A stretch of DNA of 62,142 nucleotides from Muribaculum sp. (GTDB taxonomy: Bacteria; Bacteroidota; Bacteroidia; Bacteroidales; Muribaculaceae). The stretch is from the NCBI GenBank assembly GCA_023666965.1, contig JAMPAZ010000007.1, positions 1 to 62,142 on the forward strand, written 5' to 3'. Made by a program: the position numbers and the translations under genes. Each line of letters starts with the position of its first letter. The stretch's first letter is position 1. Below, piece by piece: positions 17,428 through 26,968 of the stretch. Under the pieces are notes generated by a model. That model did no database searches. It saw only the letters and a program-made list of their open reading frames with translations, and had not been told where the DNA came from.

Positions 17428-17798
17428 ATGGAGCACTGTGCCATCCCGCATCTGCGTAAGAGTCTATCCCGCACACTTAGGGTAATTTTCCGTCCGGAGC
17501 ATCTGCTTCTGACGGCAACGATGGTTATCTCAATCTTTGCTTCCTATAGTGGCATGATTGAGCCTGCTACGGTGCCGAAACGGTATTTTACCCTGACGGC
17601 CATTTCCGCGACTGCAGTCTTGTTGGCTGTTAAGGCGTTGTCAGGCAGAAAGATCGATTTCGACTTCCGTTTCGTGGCTACGCTTGTTACAGCCCTATGC
17701 ACGGCAGAGACCGTGTATGCTTTGTGCCAATGGATTGGGATCGTTTTCCCGCAGGGTTACTACACAGCTACTGGATACTTCGACAATCCTGCCGGGCC
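17428..17798 (+). pseudogene. Truncated O-antigen ligase/polymerase-like membrane protein (N-terminal part)
   Basis: About 123 residues resemble the start of an O-antigen ligase-like protein: several TM helices and VFPQGYYTATGYFDNPAG, where full-length members (usually 400+ aa) continue with more helices. Here the similarity stops at the GGGCCC near 17794-17800. The frame then runs on through the antisense of a truncated transglutaminase gene to a stop at 17904. A rearrangement breakpoint is the simplest reading. Confidence 0.6.
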
Positions 17799-18380
17799 CG
17801 ACACAATGTCAATCAATACATTCCACCTGTGCGACCCGCCATTGTCGGGCGATACGAGGAATCCGTCTATCGCAGTTGGGATGCCGCACGAGCGCATGGC
17901 ATAAAGCGTCCTGTCGCAGTCGTCGACGCAGTTGCCGGCTCTGATGTTTAAAAGCGATAATGCTCCGCGATGAGGCCGGGATTTCCATTGTTCCACGGCA
18001 TCTCTGACATTGGCCGAAAGATAGTTGGGGCTTAACGTCTGTATATCGAATGTCATTGTCCGTGATTGGTAGTTATGGCGATTCCAGGTCTCTCTGCCGT
18101 CGGCATATATCTCCCACGACTCGCGTTCGCCTATAGGAGTGAGAAGTGAATCCAGAAGCTGATAAGTACGGCCGTCAAACGAACCTCGCCCCGGCATATT
18201 GGCTATCAGAAATTCAACGGCGCGGTGCTCAACACCCTCAGTCTCCGAGAGCAACCGTTCAAGCCCGGCCTGGTTGTCATCCGCCTCCTCAAGAGCCAGC
18301 CGTACATCCCGACTATTGCCACATGAGATTATAGAGGAGAACGAAATCGTGTAAACAAATATGCGCTTTAATATTTTCAT
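17760..18380 (-). pseudogene. Truncated transglutaminase-like lipoprotein
   Basis: A 206-aa frame from a lipoprotein signal (MKILKRIFVY..., lipobox IISC). It contains a transglutaminase-core start with RAGNCVDDCDRTLYAMRSCG (Cys nucleophile region) and the His in GSHRWNVL, then stops at VLIDIVSG. The last residues (PAGLSKYPVAV) are encoded by the antisense of the ligase-like fragment. The third catalytic residue (Asp) and any C-terminal domain are missing. The two half-genes meet tail to tail at about 17794-17800. An earlier ATG at 18398 is possible. Confidence 0.65.
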
Positions 18381-18410
18381 TGATGTCCCGATATTCAATT
18401 TTAACGATAT

Positions 18411-19640
18411 TTAGCCGAAGGTGAGAACGGAGCATTTATCGGGGGTGAGGAATTCGGCGGCGTGCCGAATATCTTCGGCGGTGATGCTGTTGATGCGCTC
18501 CACGATTTCTTCCGGTGGGGCCGCATAGCCGTTGAACAGCATGGCGCGTCCGGTCGAGATGGCCATCTGTTCGCTGTTGTCGCTTCCTACGGTCATTTGT
18601 CCGATGTACTGCCTTTTTGCGGCTTCGAGTGCGCGTGGCTTCATGTGCGTTGTTGCCAGTCTCGATAGAGTGTCGTAGATGATACGGCGGCATGGCTTGA
18701 CGTGTTCGGGGTCGCATCCGAAGTAGATGGTCAGCTCCCCGCAGTCGGTGAACAGCGAAGTGTAGGAGTCGACTGAATAGACGTATCCCCTGCGTTCGCG
18801 CAGCTCCACGTTGAGCAACGAATTCATGCAGGGTCCCCCGATGATGTTGTTCAGCAGGGCGAATGACCGGTTCTTATCGGCATACATACCGGGAATCCGG
18901 GTCCCTATGACAGTGTGCGACTGATGGGTGTCGCGTTTGCGGTATATGTCAAACGGCTTTACGACGGGAGGCTCTACAGATACTATGTCGGGCGACGGAT
19001 GGTGAAGCTCCGAGAAGTGTCGCTCGGCGCATTTGAACACTTTATCCGGCTTTGCCGGACCCATGTAGAAAAACACCATGTTGCCCGGGGTATAGAACGT
19101 CGACAGAAATTCCCGGCATGTCGCGGGGGTAAACGACGCAATCGTCTCTGCGGTTCCGAGAATGTTGTGCCCTAATGACGAGCCTTCAAAAAGCAGGTCG
19201 TTGAAGTCGTCAAATATGGCTTCGGCCGGAGAGTCGAGATATGAGTCCACTTCGTCAAGAATCACTTCGCGCTCCATGTCGATTTGAGTCTCGGGGAAGC
19301 GGGAGTGGGCCACTAAGTCGGCCATCAGCTCCACTGCACGAGGCAGATGCCCGGCCGGAAAACTCGAGTGAAGCACGGTGGCTTCCTCCGAAGTGTATGC
19401 ATTAAGGTCGCCTCCGATCGACTCCATGCGGTTGATGATGTGCCATGATCGGCGTCGGTCGGTCCCTTTAAAAATCGTGTGCTCGACGAAATGCGCCAAT
19501 CCGTACCGGGCAGGCGTCTCGTCACGGCTGCCGGCTCTTACGGCGAGTCCGCAATATTCCACAGGCGAATCCGACTTGCGGTGGATGATACGCAAGCCGT
19601 TTGAAAGTACGTGGTAGGTGTATATATTGTCAATAGTCAT
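18411..19640 (-). CDS. M16 family zinc peptidase (insulinase-like)
   Basis: A 409-aa metallopeptidase with the inverted zinc motif His50-Phe-Val-Glu53-His54 (GLAHFVEH) and the distal Glu ligand near residue 130 (VILDEVDSYLDSPAE), the spacing expected for M16. The C-terminal half has the family's inactive-like second domain, with the Arg/Tyr-type substrate segment around RERRGYVYSVDSY. No signal peptide is visible, so it is probably cytoplasmic. Single-chain M16B proteins of this length are common in Bacteroidota. The leader from its promoter is about 100 nt. Confidence 0.93.
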   Translation of the reverse strand: MTIDNIYTYHVLSNGLRIIHRKSDSPVEYCGLAVRAGSRDETPARYGLAHFVEHTIFKGTDRRRSWHIINRMESIGGDLNAYTSEEATVLHSSFPAGHLPRAVELMADLVAHSRFPETQIDMEREVILDEVDSYLDSPAEAIFDDFNDLLFEGSSLGHNILGTAETIASFTPATCREFLSTFYTPGNMVFFYMGPAKPDKVFKCAERHFSELHHPSPDIVSVEPPVVKPFDIYRKRDTHQSHTVIGTRIPGMYADKNRSFALLNNIIGGPCMNSLLNVELRERRGYVYSVDSYTSLFTDCGELTIYFGCDPEHVKPCRRIIYDTLSRLATTHMKPRALEAAKRQYIGQMTVGSDNSEQMAISTGRAMLFNGYAAPPEEIVERINSITAEDIRHAAEFLTPDKCSVLTFG

Positions 19641-19751
19641 ATAGTTGCATTATGTTGTTAGAGGTTCTACATATAGTCGCAAAAAAAAAATTACTCGTCA
19701 TCCCGACGAATAATCTTCTTACCTTAAATCTAATACCATGAAAAACTGATA

Positions 19752-19759
19752 CAAAGGTA
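19752..19759 (-). promoter_or_regulatory. -7 box for the M16 peptidase gene
   Basis: TACCTTTG on the minus strand fits TAnnTTTG and leaves a leader of about 100 nt. Apart from this box and a small TCGTC/GACGA hairpin, the 19641-19865 gap holds nothing recognisable. Confidence 0.5.
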
Positions 19760-19865
19760 TGGAGATTTTATGAAACAACAAATATTAGTGAGAAAAAAAT
19801 TGTTGCCTTTAACAAATTTTAAATAAAACATAAAGAGCGACACTCTCTATTCACCTTGCCATCGG

Positions 19866-20117
19866 TTAGAAGTCACCGTCGAACATGCCCGAATCAAGGT
19901 CGTCGTCATCGCGTAGCGCTTTGCTAGCAAAGAACTCCTGCTGAATGTAATCATTATTGCCGTAACTACGATAATCATCATGGTGATCATCATGATGATT
20001 CTGATATGCATAACGCTGGCTCTCCCTCTGGCGTTGCTCCCAAAAGGATTCCTTCTTACGGTGTCCGAATAACCAATCAAACACCAACATATCACGCATA
20101 AAACTCCAAAATCCCAT
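19866..20117 (-). CDS. Small Asp/His-rich conserved-looking protein
   Basis: An 83-aa protein starting MGFWSFMRDMLVFDWLFG (aromatic and hydrophobic). A charged middle follows with NHHDDHHDDYRS, then an acidic tail (RDDDDLDSGMFDGDF). Similar short proteins with an aromatic head and His/Asp run occur in Bacteroidales, from memory. Function unknown; metal binding is possible. The start sits 10 bp from the left end of repeat copy 1, which must separate it from, or supply, its promoter. Confidence 0.6.
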   Translation of the reverse strand: MGFWSFMRDMLVFDWLFGHRKKESFWEQRQRESQRYAYQNHHDDHHDDYRSYGNNDYIQQEFFASKALRDDDDLDSGMFDGDF

Positions 20118-20126
20118 AGTGTTGGA

Positions 20127-20387
20127 GGCTGTGTCATAATACCATTTGCTTCTGAAAGAAGATTTACTTGTGTAGCCGGGCGAGGCGGTCGTTAGACCGA
20201 TTTGCCCGGTTTTATATTGGAGTAATATGCGAAATCTGCGAAGATTTATTGTTGATTAATAAGTTGTTAAATCTTTCCGGATTTTATTACTGTTTCAAAC
20301 ATAAACCGGAGATAGGCGCTTTGCGCCAATCCCCGGCTAATCAGTTTTGTGCATCTTTCAGATGCGATAATTGCATTTTGACACACC
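20127..20387 (+). repeat. 261-bp dispersed element, copy 1 (MITE-like)
   Basis: Shares near-complete identity over 261 bp with copy 2 (45154-45414). The ends are inverted: GGCTGTGTCA at left and TGACACACC at right. Internal features: a hairpin clamped by GCCGGG/CCCGG with an inner CGGTC/GACCG stem and a following TTTTAT; AAATCT/AGATTT; a CCGG-clamped hairpin around GGCGC/GCGCC; and GCATCT/AGATGC. There is no transposase and an in-frame ORF inside is not conserved at protein level. It lies between the small Asp/His-rich gene and the macroglobulin gene. Confidence 0.8.
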
Positions 20388-20520
20388 GTCTTTATTCTCT
20401 ACAATTTACCGGGGGGTCGCATTCGCTCACGCCCCGGCTACACAAAGATTCCGAGGTTTTGCAACATCCTCTACGCAAATTTAGAATCTTTCAGATGCGA
20501 TAATTCCATTTTGAACAGCC
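20388..20520 (-). repeat. Related partial element abutting copy 1
   Basis: Read on the minus strand from 20520, this stretch begins GGCTGTTCAAAATGG, continues ATTATCGCATCTGAAAGAT like the right end of the 261-bp element, and later has GTGTAGCCGGGG...CCCCCCGG, a variant of its CCGG-clamped hairpin. It runs straight into copy 1's right end, so copy 1 probably landed in or next to an older relative. Confidence 0.5.
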
Positions 20521-20542
20521 CTATGTAAAAGGGTATGTCGGA

Positions 20543-23500
20543 TTATTCCTTGACGGTCAGTGTTGTGCCTGAGGAGTGGGCCGATAGGGCGGGAGCATAC
20601 TGGCTTTGGGCGGATGCTATTCCGGCCGAGAAGGTCCCGGCATTGTTGACATACATCTCGTAGCTGAGCCTGTAGGTGCCTTTGGGAAGATGTGTTATGA
20701 ACAGGTTGGTAGCGCTGTCGCGGTTTTCGCGGTAGAAGCATAGTCCTTCGGAATATATCGGAGCAGGAGTCTGTTCCGCCGGTTCAAGACATGCTCCGCG
20801 GTCGTCGATGATGGCCACATAGTCCATGTCGCGTCCTACGGTGAGGGTGAGGTTGACTTGAACGACATCGCCTACCTTAAGTTCGGCCGCCTCTTCCCAT
20901 TTTACGCCGGAGTCGGAAACGCTTCGGCGGTAAAGAACCTTTTCGATTGACAAATCGGGACACGAAGCTGCGCTTATATCGGTCATCCGGTTACGGTAGC
21001 GCGAGTAGACGGCTCCCCATGAGGGGGTGTCGCCCCGCTTGTTGACAGAAAGTTTTGCCGACGAGGGATTGTAAGAGGATATGTCTTCGCGGAAATATCC
21101 GAGCAGGCTGTCGACTTTGGCGACGGCTACCGGTCGGCCATTTATGCTGACGATAGAGCCTTGTGCCGGACGTGTCCATTTAGAGCCGCTTAGCAATATC
21201 GACGATATGGCCTCGGATGTTGACACTGATATGCCCCAGTCTTTAGCCTCCTTTTGAAGAATAAGCCACTGACGTATAAGGTCGATGTCTGTCGATCCGG
21301 GTTCTACTTCTGTAAATGCATCGAGCACGAGGGCGGTGGCACTGATTTTGCCCATCGACCATACGGTCATGTTGTCGAGCGACGGCCACCACAGACCTTT
21401 ATCGGGCTTCGACACGCCGAAGTCGCGGATTGAAGCTACGATCTCTTTAGCCACCGAGGAATAACCGTTCTGATTCAAAATGATGGCATCGATGGCCTTT
21501 GACGGTATGTCGTGTTGTTTCCAATTGCGGGATACCACACCGAGGGTGTTGTTGACGAAATTCTTAACAGTGGCCGACATGGCTACTTCGGGATAATTCT
21601 TCCTGATCATCACAAACAGCGGATTGGTGTAGTCGGGCGACTTTATATACGACTTTTCGGTCTGTGAATCGTAGTATTTTACCGCTCTGTCGAGCATGGC
21701 CTTTAACTCGCCGTTGTCAGGCAGGTAACCTAACCTGCGCAGACGGCCCATCATGCCGAGTATATTCTCGGTTATCCACATCGATGATTCTTTATGCTGT
21801 TCAATCCAAGACCAACCGCCGTCGGTGCAAACCAATGACGACAGCTTCTTAATGGCTTCGGAATATGTCGACTCGATAGTTTTGGAGTCAAACAAAAGCG
21901 CAAGCCGCTCCATCCTCTCCGTCTGCGACTGAGCGTCCATCACCCACGGCGTAGAGCTAAGGAGCACGGTCTTAAGGTCGGCATTGCGTTGAAGCATCGA
22001 CACAAGGGTGGAGTCGGACTTGTCAGATGAATTCCACATTTTTATGGCCTCTGCTATTGCCGGGTCCGTGCGTAGAATGCCCTCGGCTATCGCTGCCGAG
22101 AATATCGCGGCCGAGGCGGATAGCGCACCGTTAAGCTTTCCGTCGCGCAGTCCGGGCAATGCGGTGACGACATACCATGTGGGATTCTCGCAGAACTGGA
22201 GCGTGACGAGAGCGTCCTTGGGCATCTTCGGGAGTTTGATGCTAAAGTCGGTGGTTTTAGCCGGAATGTAGAAGGGAGTAGTCTCGATGACCGGTTCTAC
22301 AGAGGGTAGGACGGGTATGATCGCTTGTTCGCCGTCGGTAAAGTGTCCGTCGGTCGATTTCACTCTATAGCCTATTAAGTTGGCGTTGTCGGGCGCGTCG
22401 ACCCAGGTGCTGATAGTCGAAGATTCAAGCGCGCCCATGGACCGGCTATATGTCTCCGTGGCTATCACCCGGCCGCTAGCGGGGTCGAATATTTCAACAG
22501 TCGAGCTTACCGACGCGACAGAATCGGTATTGTTCATGACAGCCGACATGACACATACGCGGTCGCCGTTGCGCATGAATCTTGGCAAGTTAGGCTGAAC
22601 CATTACCGGCTTCGAGGCGATAGCCTCACGAGTCAGATTGGCTACCGACATGTCGCGGGAATAGGTGTATGCGCCGAGTTTCCATGTCGTGTTGGCGTTG
22701 GGAACGGTGAACGTAAAGTTCAGCACACCGACGGAGTCCGTGGTCAGCGACGGACGGAAAAACGCCAAAGGAGTCTCAGGCATACGATATTCAAAGGCTT
22801 CCTGGACTCCGGAGTCAGCGTTGCCGGCTCCCGCATCTGTCTCAGACATTTCGGCAATGGCCTCGTCAAGTTCCATTTCGCCGTCGTTAACCTTGGCAAA
22901 AGTTACGGCCGAAGATTCTTCCATCGCGGAATTATATGTGGCCGATTCGACTTTAGCCATTTTCTGTCCTGCAAAGTCGGCTGTTGAGCGGCTGCCCCTT
23001 ATGTAGACGTGCTGCTCGGTGAGCATACGGCCGACTCCATAGAACGGCGACATCGAGATGAAGTATTCGGGGACACCTACCGGCACGCAGTTTTTGCCGT
23101 GGAAGGCCGTGGCAAGCCTCTCGGAGCCGTTTAGTGAGTAGCCTCTGTCTATGGCATAACGCATACGTTGGCCCACGGACGGATTTATCGTGAACGTCCG
23201 ATAGGCAAGGTTGTCAATGGATTTGGCGTACATGTCGAGAGCCACGGGGGCCTGAATGCCACGACCTTGGGCGTCGGTCACTCGGAAAGTCCACCTCTCG
23301 ACGTTGCCGGGAGTCAGTTTATCGCGGAAGCTTTCTATCGACAGTTTGATTGACTTGTCGGATTCGGCGGTTGACACCTTTACATTTTGGTCGGCACTGC
23401 GATAGCGTGAGGTGCACGACAGCGTAACGGTTACGTTGTCAATCTCTTCCGGCAGATCGTATTCAAATCGGTGCATACCCGATTTCTGCTTTAGCCAACC

Positions 23501-26332
23501 CTGGTCGACCATTGCAGAGTCGGTGTAGACGGCATAGTGGATATGGTTTTCGTGTCCGGTCACACCGTACAGTATAGATGCATGGCGCGAGCCGGTTAAA
23601 GTAAGCGACTTAACAGGTACCCAAAGAGTGGCATCGGGGAGGGGACATGTCTTATCGGTCGGACGGTACAGTATCCGGCCTTTGACTACTTCCATGTCGG
23701 CAAGCGTAGAGTCGACCGGATAAAATATGAAAGTGTATTTGCCCCCTGGCACGCCTGACAGATCGGCAATGGGATTAGCTGTAGAAACGACCCCGGAGGC
23801 CACTTCCTGCTTGTCTGAATTTTTTATCACGTACCTTACGTCAGCTACTGTCTTCTTGCCGGATAGGTCGCTCATCGTCAAATCGAGATTTACGGGGTTG
23901 GCAATATCGATCACCTCGGGGAGCATACATCTGATGAAGTTTGGCTTGCCCTGTGTGAAAGATGCCGAGGTGGTTTGAGTCTCGCCTGTAGATGAGGTCG
24001 CGGTAAAGTCGGCTACATAAATCGGGTTAGATTCGGGAGCCGATTTCAATAGTTGCTCCGGAAGTTCGACAGAAAAGTCTCCGTTACTGTCAGTTTTGGT
24101 TGTGGTGGCATAAAATGTCCGGTCATCGCCGAGATTGCCTCGCCACACCCCCCACATGCGGAATATGGCCTTGAGGCTGAGGTCTATCTCGGCCATTGCT
24201 ATCGGAAACCCGGAATAGGACAGCGCGCGGCCCTTGAGGGTCACATCGCCTTTCTTTGGCGAATCGCGCTGTATATCGGTCACCTCCACATAATATGTCG
24301 GGAGCTTGTAGTCGGAGACGGTGAAACCTATGCTTCCGACCGATCCTTTGTGCCGCTTTTCGGAGTCGACGAGGCGGAAATCGATGCTGAACTGTCCGGT
24401 CAGACCCGCGTCGGGCAGGTTGAACAGGCCGTTGGCTCGTCCCCATTCGTCGGTAGTCACTTCTGCGGTGTCGATCGATTCGGCATTGGCGTTGCGCAAT
24501 ATGGCTCTTACTTTAAGCGACGGCTCTACTTGGGCATTGCCGAGCAAGTAGCTCTGAGACACTATGTTCCAGCGCACGGTGTCGCCGGGGTGGTATATTG
24601 CCAAATCGGTAAGCGGGCACACTTTGATGCGGCGCTCCTTGTCGAAGCTTGAATAGTTCGACGAATATTGCGGCGAAGCGAATGTGTCGGTTCCTTTCTT
24701 GACATAATATCTTCCTCCCTTTCCGGTCAGGCTCGCCATGCCGTCGTTTGCCGTGGTGAACGACTCCAAAGTCAGCGACTTATTGGTGTCCACAAGGTCG
24801 ATTTTCGCACCGGACACGGGCGAGCCGGTCATAGGATTTACCACTATGCCCCAGCGCTCGGCTCCGAACGACGCGGTGCTAAGGTTCAGATTTGAACAGT
24901 GGATGTATGTATAGCTGTAATTTTCATCGCCCTCCGAGCCGTCGGGATATTTGGGCACTATGATATAGCATCCGGGCTTGTCGAATGTCAGTTTGGCCGA
25001 GTCGGTGGCTCTGAATGGAGCGTTGCCGGTCGCCTTGAACGGTATTGACTTTACCAATTGCGGCCGACTGTCCGATTTAAAGCGATACGATGTTTCTCCG
25101 TTCCAAGGATATGGAACTTTGTAGACCTTCAAAACAAACTCCGGTGTGTTGCGGTTAGTGATTTCTATCTCGAGTGTGTCTCCCGGCACTATTTCTGTGG
25201 GATGAGAGACATATACGTTGGGCTGCTTAAGCTCGCTGACCGTATTATAGAGGCATCCGTTCGACTGATAGCTCGGATATGCCTTCATTTGAGCTTCCGA
25301 CAGGGTGCAATATTGTTCGAGTACATCGGTTTCGGTGTCAGTGGATATGTATTCTCCGGCGGCCACAAGTGCCTCGGTGGCGTAGGGGGAGTTGCGGTGG
25401 CGCTCATAGAGATCCATAAGCAGACTGTAAGTCTTGGGTGCGGGAGACGGAGTCCATTTATGAGTTTCGGATGGGTCGTAGTAGTAATCCTCGTCAATGA
25501 CTGTGTCTTCATCCGACCTGCCGAAACGCCTTAGATGTTCGGCGATATATTGGATGCGTTTAACGTCGGCCAAAATCAGCGGAGCCGTATCGTCGCGGTG
25601 AAATTCGATCAGCTGCCGGTAGAGCTCGAGTATATGTTTTTGTACAGGCGACTGATAGGTGAATTGTTCTCTGACATAGACATCCGTGGGCGTGAGAAGC
25701 CCGAACGAGAACAGATAATATGCCGGTGCCAGGCTTTTGAAAATATCGATACTTTTATAGGCGGCGAAGTCAAAGAGTGTCGGGTAAAATATGAGGTCTT
25801 TTTTATCGGTAAGGCCGCATACGCGTCCGTATTCGGCTAAAGGAGCTTTCTTGAGCTCGTCACTTTCAGCTAATGTCTTGTCGACATATCCTGTAATCAC
25901 TTGGCTGAACTGCTCTCCGTTCCATAGATTGTAGTCGGCGGGGAGGGGTTCGGACGGCTGTTTGCGTCCGTCGTATATCCATCTGCGTTGATTATACAGG
26001 TCGCTATAGATGGTGGCCACGTACAGGTTAAGGAGCGCACGTACGGGTGCTCCCACACGTTTGTCGTCCACTACGCTGGCTATCGTGTCTATGGCGGCTT
26101 GGATGCTGTCGGGATCCTTGGCCGTTATGAGGGCATCGTAGAGTATTGCCGAGCGGGCTGCTTCCTTAGTGTCGCCTTCCGACAGATATTCGGCGAGTTT
26201 TTTCAGCTCTTCCCTCGATTGTTGTCCGGGCATGGAGAAGTCGGGATCCGACTTTTCGGGGAGTGCCCCTTCCGCTACTGTCGACATAAAAATGGTCAGT
26301 GTTAACAGGCAAATAATTTTCTTGATGTTCAT
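20543..26332 (-). CDS. Alpha-2-macroglobulin family protein
   Basis: A 1929-aa exported protein with a signal peptide (MNIKKIICLLTLTIFMST). The N-terminal half is helical with TPR-like stretches. Serial MG domains follow (LEIEITNRN..., GWGLVVNPMTGSPVSGAKI-like segments, the bait-region neighbourhood around 1100-1190), with a C-terminal alpha/alpha toroid-like domain (VCTDGGWSWIEQ...). The CxEQ thioester of protease-trapping homologues is not seen, as in other long Bacteroidota members. It probably acts in the periplasm or at the cell surface in protease defence or envelope integrity. I preferred the ATG at 26332 over one five codons earlier. Confidence 0.88.
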   Translation of the reverse strand: MNIKKIICLLTLTIFMSTVAEGALPEKSDPDFSMPGQQSREELKKLAEYLSEGDTKEAARSAILYDALITAKDPDSIQAAIDTIASVVDDKRVGAPVRALLNLYVATIYSDLYNQRRWIYDGRKQPSEPLPADYNLWNGEQFSQVITGYVDKTLAESDELKKAPLAEYGRVCGLTDKKDLIFYPTLFDFAAYKSIDIFKSLAPAYYLFSFGLLTPTDVYVREQFTYQSPVQKHILELYRQLIEFHRDDTAPLILADVKRIQYIAEHLRRFGRSDEDTVIDEDYYYDPSETHKWTPSPAPKTYSLLMDLYERHRNSPYATEALVAAGEYISTDTETDVLEQYCTLSEAQMKAYPSYQSNGCLYNTVSELKQPNVYVSHPTEIVPGDTLEIEITNRNTPEFVLKVYKVPYPWNGETSYRFKSDSRPQLVKSIPFKATGNAPFRATDSAKLTFDKPGCYIIVPKYPDGSEGDENYSYTYIHCSNLNLSTASFGAERWGIVVNPMTGSPVSGAKIDLVDTNKSLTLESFTTANDGMASLTGKGGRYYVKKGTDTFASPQYSSNYSSFDKERRIKVCPLTDLAIYHPGDTVRWNIVSQSYLLGNAQVEPSLKVRAILRNANAESIDTAEVTTDEWGRANGLFNLPDAGLTGQFSIDFRLVDSEKRHKGSVGSIGFTVSDYKLPTYYVEVTDIQRDSPKKGDVTLKGRALSYSGFPIAMAEIDLSLKAIFRMWGVWRGNLGDDRTFYATTTKTDSNGDFSVELPEQLLKSAPESNPIYVADFTATSSTGETQTTSASFTQGKPNFIRCMLPEVIDIANPVNLDLTMSDLSGKKTVADVRYVIKNSDKQEVASGVVSTANPIADLSGVPGGKYTFIFYPVDSTLADMEVVKGRILYRPTDKTCPLPDATLWVPVKSLTLTGSRHASILYGVTGHENHIHYAVYTDSAMVDQGWLKQKSGMHRFEYDLPEEIDNVTVTLSCTSRYRSADQNVKVSTAESDKSIKLSIESFRDKLTPGNVERWTFRVTDAQGRGIQAPVALDMYAKSIDNLAYRTFTINPSVGQRMRYAIDRGYSLNGSERLATAFHGKNCVPVGVPEYFISMSPFYGVGRMLTEQHVYIRGSRSTADFAGQKMAKVESATYNSAMEESSAVTFAKVNDGEMELDEAIAEMSETDAGAGNADSGVQEAFEYRMPETPLAFFRPSLTTDSVGVLNFTFTVPNANTTWKLGAYTYSRDMSVANLTREAIASKPVMVQPNLPRFMRNGDRVCVMSAVMNNTDSVASVSSTVEIFDPASGRVIATETYSRSMGALESSTISTWVDAPDNANLIGYRVKSTDGHFTDGEQAIIPVLPSVEPVIETTPFYIPAKTTDFSIKLPKMPKDALVTLQFCENPTWYVVTALPGLRDGKLNGALSASAAIFSAAIAEGILRTDPAIAEAIKMWNSSDKSDSTLVSMLQRNADLKTVLLSSTPWVMDAQSQTERMERLALLFDSKTIESTYSEAIKKLSSLVCTDGGWSWIEQHKESSMWITENILGMMGRLRRLGYLPDNGELKAMLDRAVKYYDSQTEKSYIKSPDYTNPLFVMIRKNYPEVAMSATVKNFVNNTLGVVSRNWKQHDIPSKAIDAIILNQNGYSSVAKEIVASIRDFGVSKPDKGLWWPSLDNMTVWSMGKISATALVLDAFTEVEPGSTDIDLIRQWLILQKEAKDWGISVSTSEAISSILLSGSKWTRPAQGSIVSINGRPVAVAKVDSLLGYFREDISSYNPSSAKLSVNKRGDTPSWGAVYSRYRNRMTDISAASCPDLSIEKVLYRRSVSDSGVKWEEAAELKVGDVVQVNLTLTVGRDMDYVAIIDDRGACLEPAEQTPAPIYSEGLCFYRENRDSATNLFITHLPKGTYRLSYEMYVNNAGTFSAGIASAQSQYAPALSAHSSGTTLTVKE

Positions 26333-26371
26333 AAGCCTTTTGTGCAAATGTTGGATAATCTAACTTGAAAC

Positions 26372-26414
26372 AAAAAACAGATATATCCGGATTAACGGAT
26401 AACATCTGTTTTTT
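26372..26414 (-). terminator. Terminator of the sigma/membrane protein/Spy-like operon
   Basis: A perfect 11-bp stem (AAAAAACAGAT/ATCTGTTTTTT) with an inner CCG/CGG helix and flanking A/T runs, so it can work on both strands. It lies between the Spy-like gene and the macroglobulin gene. A second AT-rich hairpin (AGAGTTTTT/AAAAACTCT) is at 26424-26444. Confidence 0.75.
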
Positions 26415-26467
26415 ATTTTAATTAGAGTTTTTAAAAAAAACTCTTGGCGGATATGTTTATTTCCGGT

Positions 26468-26950
26468 CTAATTCCTTGGATGTTTTTCCTTCATGCGTGA
26501 GTGTTGCTTCATAAGTTCTCGCGTGAAGTTGCGTTCGGCTTGCTTGAGCTTAAAGAGTTGCTTCGGAGTGAGAACGCTTTTGAATTTTGCGAAGTACTGC
26601 TCTTCGATTGCGGCCTCTTTGCCCTTGACTTCAACCAACGCTTCAGCGGCCTTTTCATATTCGAGGTCTGTGACACCTGACTGCGAACGGTTGATTTTGT
26701 TCTCCATTTCCATAGATTCGTGCTGAATCCGGTGCAGTTTCTGTTCCATATCGTCGTAGAGCGGGAAGAACTTGCCTTGTTGCTCCTTGCTGAGACACAA
26801 TTCCTTTGCCATGAAGTCGTGCTTATATTCGCGCATCTGGCGGAACCATTCTTTTCGGTCAGGCCGCTTATCTCCGGGTCCTTGAGCCAAGGCGGGCATT
26901 CCGGTCGCCAAAATCAGGCAAAGCATAAATGCCGTAATTATTCGTTGCAT
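26468..26950 (-). CDS. Spy/CpxP-like periplasmic protein
   Basis: A 160-aa secreted, mostly helical protein: signal peptide to about 22 (LATGMPALAQ), then charged helices with an LTxxQ-type motif (SVLTPKQLFKLKQAE, about 126-140) and an earlier LSKEQQGKFFPLYDD. This matches the layout of Spy/CpxP chaperone-like sensors. As the third gene of an operon behind an ECF sigma factor and a membrane protein, it may be the envelope-stress effector or feedback component. Confidence 0.75.
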   Translation of the reverse strand: MQRIITAFMLCLILATGMPALAQGPGDKRPDRKEWFRQMREYKHDFMAKELCLSKEQQGKFFPLYDDMEQKLHRIQHESMEMENKINRSQSGVTDLEYEKAAEALVEVKGKEAAIEEQYFAKFKSVLTPKQLFKLKQAERNFTRELMKQHSRMKEKHPRN

Positions 26951-26968
26951 ATCAGGGATTTGGTTATG

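Noticed and set aside
20168-20503. ORF across repeat copy 1, with a similar ORF at 45195-45422 in copy 2
   Set aside because: The proteins look alike only because the DNA is repeated. Of the substitutions between copies within the frame, most change the amino acid (for example Cys/Tyr, Ala/Val, Arg/Lys, two Glu/Lys, Tyr/Cys), while hairpins are kept, so it is not under protein selection.
20543-26332. Thioester (CxEQ) motif in the macroglobulin
   Set aside because: The nearest candidate, VCTDGGWSWIEQ, does not have CxEQ spacing; no thioester is claimed.
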